Below are positions 56,967 through 64,000 of a stretch of DNA of 64,000 bases, one piece after another. The position numbers and the translations under genes were made by a program. Every line of letters begins with the position of its first letter. Within the stretch, counting starts at the first letter, position 1. The stretch is from Acinetobacter wuhouensis (GTDB lineage Bacteria; Pseudomonadota; Gammaproteobacteria; Pseudomonadales; Moraxellaceae). The DNA is taken from positions 496,001 to 560,000 of the forward strand of contig NZ_CP031716.1 in the NCBI RefSeq assembly GCF_001696605.3, given 5' to 3'. The notes below the pieces were generated by a model. The model saw only the letters and a program-made list of their open reading frames with translations. It was not told the DNA's origin and searched no databases.

Positions 56967-57206
56967 ATGATTTATGACCATAATGTGAATATGAATGAAT
57001 ACGTGAATCCCACGGTAAATGTTCAGATTCGATCAGAAAACAATAATAAATTTAACCCAGAGCAATTTTTAAAAAATAAAGCATTTGAAAATTATAAAAA
57101 TCAAAATGATGAGAACAATCAGTTTAAGTTTTTGGATATTTCAAAGTTTACTGAAAAGTTAGAGAGGTGGTCCCACTTGTTTGAACAACTAAAAGCGTAT
57201 TTATAA
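56967..57206 (+). pseudogene. 5' fragment of an ORF ended by the IS3-family insertion
   Basis: 79 codons, from an ATG at 56967 to a TAA that lies inside the left inverted end of the IS. The product is very rich in Asn, Gln and Lys (VNVQIRSENNNKFNPEQF…SKFTEKLERWSHLFEQLKAYL), with no known domain. Because the stop belongs to the IS, this is likely the front part of a longer protein, perhaps the amidase-like protein whose tail lies beyond the IS at 58415. The original junction cannot be proved because no target duplication is visible. Confidence 0.5.
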
Positions 57207-57223
57207 GTGATATTCCGCTCTAG

Positions 57224-58115
57224 TTAAGCCACCTTGTTTTGTTGGGGTAGCTGATCATAGTAAAACTCATTTGGTGTCATTTTGTCTAGACTCGAATGAG
57301 GTCGTTTCAAATTATAAAACTCAAAATATGCACTTAATTGCTTTTTCGCATCTGTGACACTGCTATAAGCTTTGAGATACACCTCTTCATATTTAACGCT
57401 CCGCCATAATCGTTCAACCATCACATTATCTACCCATCGACCTTTACCATCCATACTGATTTGAATGCCATTTGATTTCAATACATCAATAAATGCATCA
57501 CTGGTAAACTGGCTGCCTTGGTCTGTATTAAATATTTCAGGTCGACCATATTTTTCAATCGCTTCATTTAAAGCCGAAATACAAAAATCCACCTCCATAC
57601 TAATCGATACCCTATGCGCAAGTACCTTGCGGCTATGCCAATCAATCACAGCACATAAATAAACAAAGCCTTTTGCCATAGGGATATACGTTATATCCGT
57701 AGACCACACTTGATTACTGCGCTGAATAGCCAACCCTTTGAGCAGATATGGATATTTACGGTGAGCTTGATTAGCCTGGCTTAAATTTGGTTTGCAATAT
57801 AACGCCTGAATACCCATTTTCTTCATTAAAGTACGTGTATGACGTCGTCCTATATGATGTCCTTGACGATTCAACAAATCACGCATCATACGACTGCCTG
57901 CAAAAGGATATTGCATATGTAATTCATCAATACATCGCATCAGCTTCAGATCTGATGCACTCACAGGTTTTGGGCGATAGTAATAACAACCACGGGAGAC
58001 TTTCAGCAGCTTAGCTTGCTTAGATACTGAAATCTGAAGTGAGTCGTCGATTAACTTTTGTGGTTGAAGCGGCCCAGTTTCTTCAACACACCTTCTAAAA
58101 AATCAATTTCTAATG
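57224..58115 (-). CDS. IS3-family transposase OrfB (rve integrase domain, made by -1 frameshift)
   Basis: The frame runs from the frameshift site near 58102 to 57224. It begins LQPQKLIDDSLQISVSKQAKLL and includes the HTH-like linker HIGRRHTRTLMKKMGIQALY. The DDE integrase core follows: STDITYIPMAKGFVYLCAVIDWHSRKV (first Asp), FNTDQGSQFTSD (second Asp) and the Glu in DNVMVERLWRSVKYEEVYLK. An internal GTG at 57964 would be the only conventional start. Catalytic residues are intact, so the element may be active. Confidence 0.85.
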
Positions 58116-58356
58116 CCTGCTCACCGATTTTTGCATGTAGTTTTTTTAGATCGATGGGTGGTTCTGTTGGAGCTTTTGATTGATCGAAAGCTTGCGAGGA
58201 AGCTGAGATCAATTGATTTTTCCAGTCAATAATTTGGTTTTGATGAACATCAAACTCAGCACTCAATTCAGCAAGTGTTTTTTCTGCTTTAATCGCAGCA
58301 AGTGCTACCTTAGCTTTAAAATCATTTGAATGATTTCTTCTTGGTCTACGTGCCAT
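58051..58356 (-). CDS. IS3-family transposase OrfA
   Basis: The protein has 101 residues from the ATG at 58356 (MARRPRRNHSNDFKAKVALAA). It has the IS3 OrfA helix-turn-helix (KTLAELSAEFDVHQNQIIDWKNQL) and a C-terminal leucine-zipper-like segment (LHAKIGEQALEIDFLEGVLKKLG). The slippery heptamer T-TTT-TTA lies in codons GAT-TTT-TTA at 58102-58096, near its end, for -1 frameshifting into OrfB. Confidence 0.9.
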   Translation of the reverse strand: MARRPRRNHSNDFKAKVALAAIKAEKTLAELSAEFDVHQNQIIDWKNQLISASSQAFDQSKAPTEPPIDLKKLHAKIGEQALEIDFLEGVLKKLGRFNHKS

Positions 58357-58414
58357 AAAATACTCCATATATTGATGTTTATAACATCATTTGAGGAGCA
58401 GAATATCACTTATA

Positions 58415-58777
58415 GGAGTTGTTCAAATTTACGGATCCATCTCTTTAGTGAGCATGTCTCGAAGCACTACAGCACATCGTTGTGCACGATATGTACGTAT
58501 TGCACTTCAGTCAGCAGGGGCTCGTTTTACGGATCATCCAATTGCAGCATCAGATTGGGGTTCGACATTAACAGAGATTGGTTATAAGCAAATTCGTCCA
58601 GCCTTTGATAATCCACAAGAAGGCGATATCTACATCATTAACCGTACCAGTCGCCATCGTTATGGGCATATTGCTGGATTTACAGGCTCTCAGTGGGTGT
58701 CGGATTATAGACAGCGTAGCCATGATGTGTATAAAGATCCAAACGTGACTTATGAATATTACCGTTTACCAAGTTAA
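58415..58777 (+). pseudogene. 3' part of a peptidoglycan-amidase-like (CHAP/NlpC-P60-like) gene
   Basis: An open frame enters from the IS (its TTG at 58391 is inside the IS) and runs to 58777. The sequence SRSTTAHRCARYVRIALQSAGARF, with a likely catalytic Cys, then DWGSTLTEIGYKQI and GDIYIINRTSRHRYGHIAGFTGSQWVSDYRQRSHDVYKD with a likely catalytic His, reads like a papain-fold peptidoglycan amidase of the kind delivered by type VI secretion. An ATG at 58453 has no good ribosome site. The catalytic domain looks nearly complete, but the natural 5' end was lost or separated by the IS. No immunity gene is evident. Confidence 0.6.
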
Positions 58778-58920
58778 TCGCTTTTATTTTAAAAATTTTA
58801 TTTCAAATGTGCTGTTATAAATAGACTTCTTACATAATTACTTTGTTGTTTTAGAAAGTTATTTAATGTGATGTAAGACGTGTGTTTATCTAGTTTGATA
58901 TATTGTGGTGTTCGTCGATA

Positions 58921-58960
58921 TAAAAAGAAGTTATTCACTGAATAGCTTCTTTTTTTATTG
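58921..58960 (+). terminator. terminator after the amidase-like remnant
   Basis: AAAAAGAAGTTATTCA…TGAATAGCTTCTTTTTTT, stem with one bulge and a T-run. The stretch 58778-58920 shows nothing else. Confidence 0.8.
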
Positions 58961-58976
58961 AACAGTTTTTATTTAC

Positions 58977-59279
58977 TGATGTTACGCAGTAACATTAAAA
59001 CCAGATTTTTGGATCTCAATGGCAGTGGATACGCGTTAACGTCATCCGCAACGTGTTTGAGGCAGGACTGCACCAAATAAGTAATGTTTCTGCGATATAT
59101 CAATCAAAAGATGGTGGTTGACGAGTTTTGCGGATGACAATGGTTTTGCCTACTTTTGTCGAAACAAAAGTAGGGCGAGCCGCAGGCTAATCCCTAAATC
59201 AAAACTTTTGATGTAAGACTCAATCAAGTAAGTTTAAGGCTGTTTAAAAAATATATTTCTTTTAAAGCGCATAACACCA
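58977..59279 (-). mobile_element. MITE-like interspersed repeat, copy 2
   Basis: The reverse-complement homologue of 22832-23165, about 303 bp. One end is an exact TGATGTTACGCA (58977-58988), the other a degenerate CGCATAACACCA (59268-59279, 9 of 12). The core GGATTAGCCTGCGGCTCGCC lies on the minus strand at 59193-59174. A perfect hairpin CTACTTTTG-TCGAAA-CAAAAGTAG lies inside and is not conserved in copy 1. No target duplication is clear, so this copy is probably older. Confidence 0.75.
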
Positions 59280-59307
59280 GTTATTAAGCAGTAACTCTTG
59301 AAAATAT

Positions 59308-59682
59308 TTACTCGAAACGCTTCGCTCGATTTTGATAAATAGACACAATAAATAAACCTAATGCACTAAAGCCGATCGCTTGTATGGCGGTAAAGAGTTT
59401 GTGTTGAGGTGCTAATAAACAGATCACTAAAATTACAGCAACAATAGGTGCAATAGAAAACAGAATTTTAAAGCCTTGTGCATAAAGATTATTTTCAGAA
59501 ATTTTAAGGCTTTGTTGGTGTAATAAATGTGCTACAACACCAATCCCTAAGCAAATCATCGTGAGTGTTGTACTGAGTTTCTCAATGCCTGAGCAATAGT
59601 AAATCATGCCACAGATGACGATTGAACTGATCAGCTTTATTTCACGAGTACAGCGTTCAGAATACCAAAACTCCAACATCAT
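59308..59682 (-). CDS. small membrane protein, MLEFW paralogue 2
   Basis: The protein has 124 residues from the ATG at 59682 (MMLEFWYSERCTREIKLISS); the next ATG at 59679 is also possible. Four hydrophobic segments and a basic tail (YQNRAKRFE). The start overlaps the stop of the preceding paralogue (ATGA), so translation is coupled. Both share the MLEFW start, helix order and a late PQHK/…GAQGIAF…ALGLFI/ALAVCIF block. No family recognised. Confidence 0.75.
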   Translation of the reverse strand: MMLEFWYSERCTREIKLISSIVICGMIYYCSGIEKLSTTLTMICLGIGVVAHLLHQQSLKISENNLYAQGFKILFSIAPIVAVILVICLLAPQHKLFTAIQAIGFSALGLFIVSIYQNRAKRFE

Positions 59683-60077
59683 TTTGACTCTGATTTTGTT
59701 TCTGGCGAAGTTGTGTTTTGGTGCAGTAATGATAAAGGTGAAAAAATACATACTGCTAATGCCATGAAAGCAATACCTTGTGCACCTGGAATCAGAATTT
59801 CACCATTGTTCATATTTTTAAAGACCAGTGCCAAAACCAAAGCCAATGGAATCCAAGTCAGTAAGCGATAAAAAATTCCTGTTGGATTTTTTGCAGCAAA
59901 GTGAATTTTGCAATAACGGCAAATCAAGAAAATAATCCCTGTTCCTGAAAAAAGTAAAATATTGTCCAATGTTAAAGGTTGGTAAAGATATAAACCAATG
60001 CTGACACATGCCAGTAAAACCAGAAAGGCTAATTTTTTTGCAACAGAAACGGTAGGATTAAACCAAAATTCAAGCAT
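59679..60077 (-). CDS. small membrane protein, MLEFW paralogue 1
   Basis: The protein has 132 residues, beginning MLEFWFNPTVSVAKKLAFLVLL. Four membrane helices, and a polar C-terminal end (NTTSPETKSESK). It forms a two-gene operon with its paralogue downstream and lies 89 bp after lgt on the same strand. Function unknown. Confidence 0.75.
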   Translation of the reverse strand: MLEFWFNPTVSVAKKLAFLVLLACVSIGLYLYQPLTLDNILLFSGTGIIFLICRYCKIHFAAKNPTGIFYRLLTWIPLALVLALVFKNMNNGEILIPGAQGIAFMALAVCIFSPLSLLHQNTTSPETKSESK

Positions 60078-60165
60078 GGTGATATCTAACTATGGAGATG
60101 CTGATAATTTAACATAAAAAAGGTGAAGTCACTGCTTCACCTTGTATTGCTTCATGTTGCTTTTC

Positions 60166-60984
60166 TTAAGTATTTCTTTGTGGGCCCCAGTCAAAGATTT
60201 TCTTTTGATAAGCGTACCAAATCATCCATAAGCCAATCAGAATCATTGGGAATGATAGAATTTGTCCTTTGGTCATCCAGCCGAACAAGATATAGCCTTG
60301 ATCTGCATCAGGTTCACGGAAGAATTCCATAAAGAAGCGTGCGCAACCATAGCCCATCAAGAACACAGCAGATACCGCGTAACGCGGACGAGGTTTAGCA
60401 CTGTAGAACCATAAAATGATGAACAGTAACAAACCTTCACATAAAGCTTGATAGATTTGTGATGGGTGGCGTACGAGATGTAATGGATCAGTTGGGAAGA
60501 TCATGCCTAAGGCAAAGTTAGGGTCAGTGACTTGGCGACCATACAGTTCGCCACCAATGAAGTTACCAATTCGCCCAAACATTAGACCTGTGGGTACACA
60601 TGGGGCAATAAAGTCTAAAGTTTCAAACCATGTTTTTTTATACTTATGGCACCAGAGTAACATGGCAATCATCACACCGAGAAAACCGCCATGAAAACTC
60701 ATGCCACCAGTCCAAACTTTAAAGAGCCAAATTGGATCTGCTAGGAATTTTCCAAACTCATAAAACAGTACATAACCGATACGACCACCAAGTACCACGC
60801 CTAATGCACCATAGAACACGAGATCAGAAACCATTTCAGAGTTCCAGTTGTCACGCTTTTTGGCACGATAAGTCGCGAGTCCCCACGCACAGAGAAATGC
60901 GAGAAGATACATCAGTCCATACCAATGAACTTTGAGTGGACCCAGTTCGAGTGCTACAGGGTCAATATTCGGGTAGGTCAGCAT
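60166..60984 (-). CDS. lgt: phosphatidylglycerol-prolipoprotein diacylglyceryl transferase
   Basis: The protein has 272 residues with seven membrane helices. It carries the Lgt signature GRIGNFIGGELYGRQVTDP (catalytic Arg region), plus MSFHGGFLGV with His of the HGGL motif. It attaches diacylglycerol to the lipobox Cys of prolipoproteins, which includes several in this window. AAGGAT/TAGGA precede the ATG. Confidence 0.96.
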   Translation of the reverse strand: MLTYPNIDPVALELGPLKVHWYGLMYLLAFLCAWGLATYRAKKRDNWNSEMVSDLVFYGALGVVLGGRIGYVLFYEFGKFLADPIWLFKVWTGGMSFHGGFLGVMIAMLLWCHKYKKTWFETLDFIAPCVPTGLMFGRIGNFIGGELYGRQVTDPNFALGMIFPTDPLHLVRHPSQIYQALCEGLLLFIILWFYSAKPRPRYAVSAVFLMGYGCARFFMEFFREPDADQGYILFGWMTKGQILSFPMILIGLWMIWYAYQKKIFDWGPQRNT

Positions 60985-61079
60985 TCCTAATCCTTTGAAA
61001 TTATATTTTGCACAGATTTTAGCTGAAACATATTAAAAATGTTGTACATTCAATGTGTAAAGTTCATGGAATGTGTTTT

Positions 61080-61862
61080 ATGTGTATTGTGGCGTTGGCA
61101 TGGCAAGTTTTAGATGATGTGCCCTTATGTTTAATTTCAAATCGCGATGAGTTTTATCACCGTCCAAGCTCTCAATTACATGCTTGGTCAGATTCTCCGA
61201 TTATCGCAGGGCAAGACTTACAATCTGGTGGTACGTGGATGGGTGTGACACAACAAGGTCGCTGGGCAATTGTCACCAACTTCCGAGATGGTCAGGATAA
61301 ACAGACCTATCCAACCACACGCGGTCAATTAATACAGGATTTTTTAGAGTCTGATCAAACCCCGATTCGCTTTGCGCAGGAACTTGAAACAAAACAGTGT
61401 GATTACGCAGGCTTTAATTTATTCGTTGGAGATCAACAACAAGCGGTCTATATGAGTAATCGTGGTGAAGCACCGCAAGTTTTAGCCAAAGGGGTATTTG
61501 TCGTTTCCAATGGTTTGATGACTGACGACTGGGAAAAGACCAAGCATTTACGTAAACGCTTTACCCAAGAATTTTTACCGATGATGCAATTATCAAGTAT
61601 TCCTCAACAAGATCTTCAAAATGCTGTGTGGGATATTTTGGAAGATGAACGCAAAATCATTCCAGACTTATTACCCAACACTGGGATTAATACAGAGATG
61701 GAAGAATTATTGTCCTCAACCTTTATCCAAAGCCCGATTTATGGCACACGTTGCTCAAATTTTTTGAGGATTGGGCATTCCCAAATTGATTGGATCGAGA
61801 AGACACAACAAGGTGAATATTCTGGTGATTTAGTCAATATACAGCGCGATATTCAAAACTAA
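61080..61862 (+). CDS. NRDE/TANGO2-family protein
   Basis: The protein has 260 residues from the ATG at 61080, chosen because family members start MCI: MCIVALAWQVLDDVPLCLISNRDEFYHRP contains the NRDE motif and the N-terminal Cys2. Also GGTWMGVTQQGRWAIVTNFRD and the C-terminal YGTRCSNFLRIG. The fold is Ntn-hydrolase-like. The human homologue TANGO2 is implicated in acyl-CoA or haem handling; the bacterial function is not settled. Two upstream ATGs in frame are less consistent with the family. Confidence 0.92.
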   Translation: MCIVALAWQVLDDVPLCLISNRDEFYHRPSSQLHAWSDSPIIAGQDLQSGGTWMGVTQQGRWAIVTNFRDGQDKQTYPTTRGQLIQDFLESDQTPIRFAQELETKQCDYAGFNLFVGDQQQAVYMSNRGEAPQVLAKGVFVVSNGLMTDDWEKTKHLRKRFTQEFLPMMQLSSIPQQDLQNAVWDILEDERKIIPDLLPNTGINTEMEELLSSTFIQSPIYGTRCSNFLRIGHSQIDWIEKTQQGEYSGDLVNIQRDIQN

Positions 61863-61898
61863 AAAATCCATACATGCCTAGACATGTATGGATTTGAA
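61862..61898. terminator. bidirectional terminator
   Basis: AAATCCATACATG-CCTAGA-CATGTATGGATTT with A-run on one side, between the NRDE gene and the convergent phoX-like gene. Confidence 0.85.
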
Positions 61899-61923
61899 AC
61901 AGTTTTTTAAAGTAAATGGGTCA

Positions 61924-64000
61924 TTAACCCGCGATCACGCCACCATCTTTACGCGTAATGACGACAGTCGCTGAACGAGGACGAGCAGTTTTGTTGCTTG
62001 CATCTTTTTGCGATGCTGGCCAGTTACTATCTGGTTTGTCATAACCTTTCGAGTCTTCACCTGGGTGCTGAACATTGATGAAAATGGCTTTGTAATCTGG
62101 TGTCATGGTGACACCTGTGATTTCACATTGCTTAGGTCCTGTTAGGAAACGACGTAAGTTCTCATCGGTAATTTTCTTACCCACAATGGTTTCTTGACCC
62201 GCTGATGTTGTTGCTTTTGCACCATCACCAACGACACCAGGCAAGGCTGCGAGCATCATACAGTTAGTAGTATCTGTATATGCGCCGTCATCTGTTTGAA
62301 TCCAAAGTACACCGCGTGGGTCAAACCACATACCATCTGGTGATGACAAGTCATTATTATCATTTAAGCCCGAAAGGTTAATGTTGCTCGCCATTTTTGC
62401 TTCTGCACCAAAGAGATAGATGTCCCAAGTGAAGCTTTCAGCAGTGGTTTTATTGTCTTTTTCATGGAAACGGATAATGTGACCATTCACATTGCCTTTA
62501 CCACCTTCAGGATCGCTATAGTTACGTGGGTTTGCTGCATCAAGCGCGTGCGTTGTGCCACGGTTTGAGTTGTTGGTCAACGTCACATAGACTTCGCCAT
62601 TTTCAGGGTTTACTGCAACCCATTCAGGACGATCCATTTTGGTTGCTTTAACTGCATCACCTGCCAAACGTGCAAATGTAGTGATCTCAGCTTGTGATTT
62701 GAAAGGGTATACAGCATTAGATTCATTCAAACCATTTTTACCATAAGCCAGTTCGATCCATTTGCCTGTACCATCGTTATTGAACTGAGCAACATAAAGT
62801 TTGCCTGAGTTCATATATTTGTCACCCGCTTTGTAACCGCCGTTGACATCTTTGGCATCCCATTTTGCATCAGATACAAATTTATAGATGTATTCTCCAC
62901 GTGAGTCATCTCCCATGTAGAACGCAAGGTTTTCACCTTCAATTAAGCGGCTCGCACGGCAGTCTTCATGTGCAAAGCGGCCTAAAGAAGTACGTTTTAC
63001 AGGATTTGAACGACTGTCAAATGGGTCAATTTCAACAATCCAACCAAAGGTATTGGCACTGTTGCGGAAGTCTTTGTCTGCTGTGTCCGCTGTAATTGAT
63101 GAGTTCCAACGATCATAGAGGTCTTGGCGTTCTATTGTACCTACTGCTGTTTCCCAACCATAGCGTGAACTTGCACCATCTTTTAAACCATAGCGATTTA
63201 ATGCCACGATCTCGGCAGGTGTACGTTTCGCATCATCACCTTTGTTACGCACGAAATAGCCAATGAAGTTTTCTTCAGTGGTTAAATATGTTCCCCAAGG
63301 TGTATAACCATTACCACAGTTATTATGTGTGCCACGGGTTTGTTTTGCAGTTGGTGAATACTGAGTTTTAACTAAGTCCGAACCTGCAACAACCCCTGCA
63401 AAATCCATCACTGTAGATGCTGTAATACGACGATTTAATAATGAGTTTTTAACGACTTCGACTTTCTGTGTTGAGCTATTTTTTTTCAACTCAATTACAG
63501 AAACACCATGAGCGTTCATTTCACGAATGACTTCATCTTCAGGGCGACGACCATCAACTTTGGTTGCACCCTTAGGGTGTAAGAATGTTTGGTTGATATA
63601 TTCATGGTTCATGACCAATAAGCCACGTTCAGACGCTTTAGCATCATATTTCAATGATGAAGCATTGAGTCCGAAGTAGCTCATACCATCGTGACAGTCA
63701 CCTGAGCGGAACTGGAAGCTCGGGCCTGATGGAACATTATTATCATCCCATTCTGCATAACTCGGGTTGATTGAGTCACCTAATGCATAGAGTACATTTG
63801 CTTCGTAGCCTTCTGGAACGGTGACAATATCATTCAAGTTTTTGGCTACAGGAGTGAATGTTAGTTTTTCAGGCTTTTTGATAGGGTCAATAGGTGTTGG
63901 TGGAGTGACATGACTAATCGTATCGTTATCGTCATTGCAACCTGTGAGACTCGATGCAAGAGCAAGTGCTGCTGCTCCACTTGCTGTTTTTGTGATTAAG
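61924..64000 (-). CDS. phoX: PhoX-family alkaline phosphatase, Tat-type lipoprotein, 5' partial
   Basis: The frame stays open from 61924 to the right edge; the TTG at 63837 is not the start. Upstream codons encode …TASGAAALALASSLTGCNDD, a lipobox (LTGC), then a Pro/Lys/Thr linker (TPPTPIDPIKKPEKL). Mature part: the PhoX/DUF839 pattern with VPEGYEANVLYALGD, GLLVMNHEYINQTFLHPKG, NCGNGYTPWGTYLTTEEN, RFAHEDCRASRLIEGENLAFYMGDDSRGEYIYKFV and FDPRGVLWIQTDDG. It is a Ca2+/Fe-dependent periplasmic phosphomonoesterase that frees phosphate. The true start lies beyond 64000, probably with a twin-arginine signal. At least 692 residues are in view. Confidence 0.92.
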   Translation of the reverse strand, partial: LITKTASGAAALALASSLTGCNDDNDTISHVTPPTPIDPIKKPEKLTFTPVAKNLNDIVTVPEGYEANVLYALGDSINPSYAEWDDNNVPSGPSFQFRSGDCHDGMSYFGLNASSLKYDAKASERGLLVMNHEYINQTFLHPKGATKVDGRRPEDEVIREMNAHGVSVIELKKNSSTQKVEVVKNSLLNRRITASTVMDFAGVVAGSDLVKTQYSPTAKQTRGTHNNCGNGYTPWGTYLTTEENFIGYFVRNKGDDAKRTPAEIVALNRYGLKDGASSRYGWETAVGTIERQDLYDRWNSSITADTADKDFRNSANTFGWIVEIDPFDSRSNPVKRTSLGRFAHEDCRASRLIEGENLAFYMGDDSRGEYIYKFVSDAKWDAKDVNGGYKAGDKYMNSGKLYVAQFNNDGTGKWIELAYGKNGLNESNAVYPFKSQAEITTFARLAGDAVKATKMDRPEWVAVNPENGEVYVTLTNNSNRGTTHALDAANPRNYSDPEGGKGNVNGHIIRFHEKDNKTTAESFTWDIYLFGAEAKMASNINLSGLNDNNDLSSPDGMWFDPRGVLWIQTDDGAYTDTTNCMMLAALPGVVGDGAKATTSAGQETIVGKKITDENLRRFLTGPKQCEITGVTMTPDYKAIFINVQHPGEDSKGYDKPDSNWPASQKDASNKTARPRSATVVITRKDGGVIAG

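Larger units (their letters stand above)
57203..58414 (-). mobile_element. IS3-family insertion sequence
   Basis: 1212 bp with inverted ends TATAAGTGATATTCCGCTC (left) and TATAAGTGATATTCTGCTC (right, minus strand), 18 of 19 matching, and two overlapping transposase frames. Length and organisation are normal for IS3. I see no direct target duplication in the flanks (…GCGTATT left, GGAGTTG right). The exact ISfinder name cannot be given. Confidence 0.88.

Noticed and set aside
56967..57206. Complete small Asn-rich gene
   Set aside because: Its stop codon is supplied by the inverted end of the IS, so the natural gene was probably longer.

Overview
The window is chromosomal DNA of a low-GC gammaproteobacterium that is almost certainly an Acinetobacter. 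This rests on the 16S rRNA gene, the gene content (DUF6586- and DUF6670-type proteins, tandem DUF2789 genes, a miaB-ybeZ-ybeY operon, a PilE/FimT/PilV/PilW/PilX locus) and the codon style. No prophage, CRISPR array, plasmid origin or complete secretion system is visible. Most of the window is housekeeping DNA with a few accessory patches.

Layout, 1-20 kb. A metalloprotease gene with an apparent frameshift runs into the left edge. It is followed by an HdeD-like membrane protein, an AhpD-like protein, a glycerate kinase, an orphan SUKH/SMI1-like gene and a UvrD/Rep-type helicase. A five-gene minor-pilin operon (minus strand, 10181 to 6141) encodes an unusually large beta-repeat PilX-like protein. 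It sits between two exact 34-bp copies of the end of the helicase gene. Then come an RRM protein, a YbaL/Kef-type antiporter, rpmB-rpmG, an aldehyde dehydrogenase divergent from a TetR regulator, purU and the tonB-exbB-exbD energy-transduction operon.

20-43 kb. This part holds msrA, a hydrolase-trxC-thioesterase operon, yajQ, a rhodanese, the yciB-yciI-(coiled-coil protein)-mnmC operon, RNase AM (yciV type), miaB-ybeZ-ybeY, a lytic transglycosylase, an RNase T2-like protein that appears to lack its catalytic histidines, mdh, two DUF2789 paralogues, a 2OG-Fe(II) oxygenase, rlmJ and pssA.

43-49 kb. A complete rRNA operon (16S, tRNA-Ile, tRNA-Ala, 23S, 5S) has two promoter-like sites and a strong terminator.

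49-64 kb. A stand-alone lipoamide dehydrogenase-like gene has a palindrome on its -35 element. Next are an Ig-like lipoprotein with a coiled coil inserted in its last domain, an untracked 35-residue lipoprotein, a META lipoprotein, a DUF4105 protein, folA-thyA, a DUF1963 protein, an IS3-family element lodged beside a peptidoglycan-amidase-like remnant, two paralogous small membrane proteins, lgt, an NRDE/TANGO2 protein and a PhoX-type Tat lipoprotein phosphatase cut by the right edge.

Points most worth a second look: the 34-bp repeats around the pilin operon; the giant PilX-like protein and the two prepilins without Glu5; the RNase T2 pseudoenzyme; a roughly 300-bp MITE-like repeat present twice in opposite orientation, one copy with an apparent 8-bp target duplication; the IS3 insertion; and several near-perfect operator palindromes.
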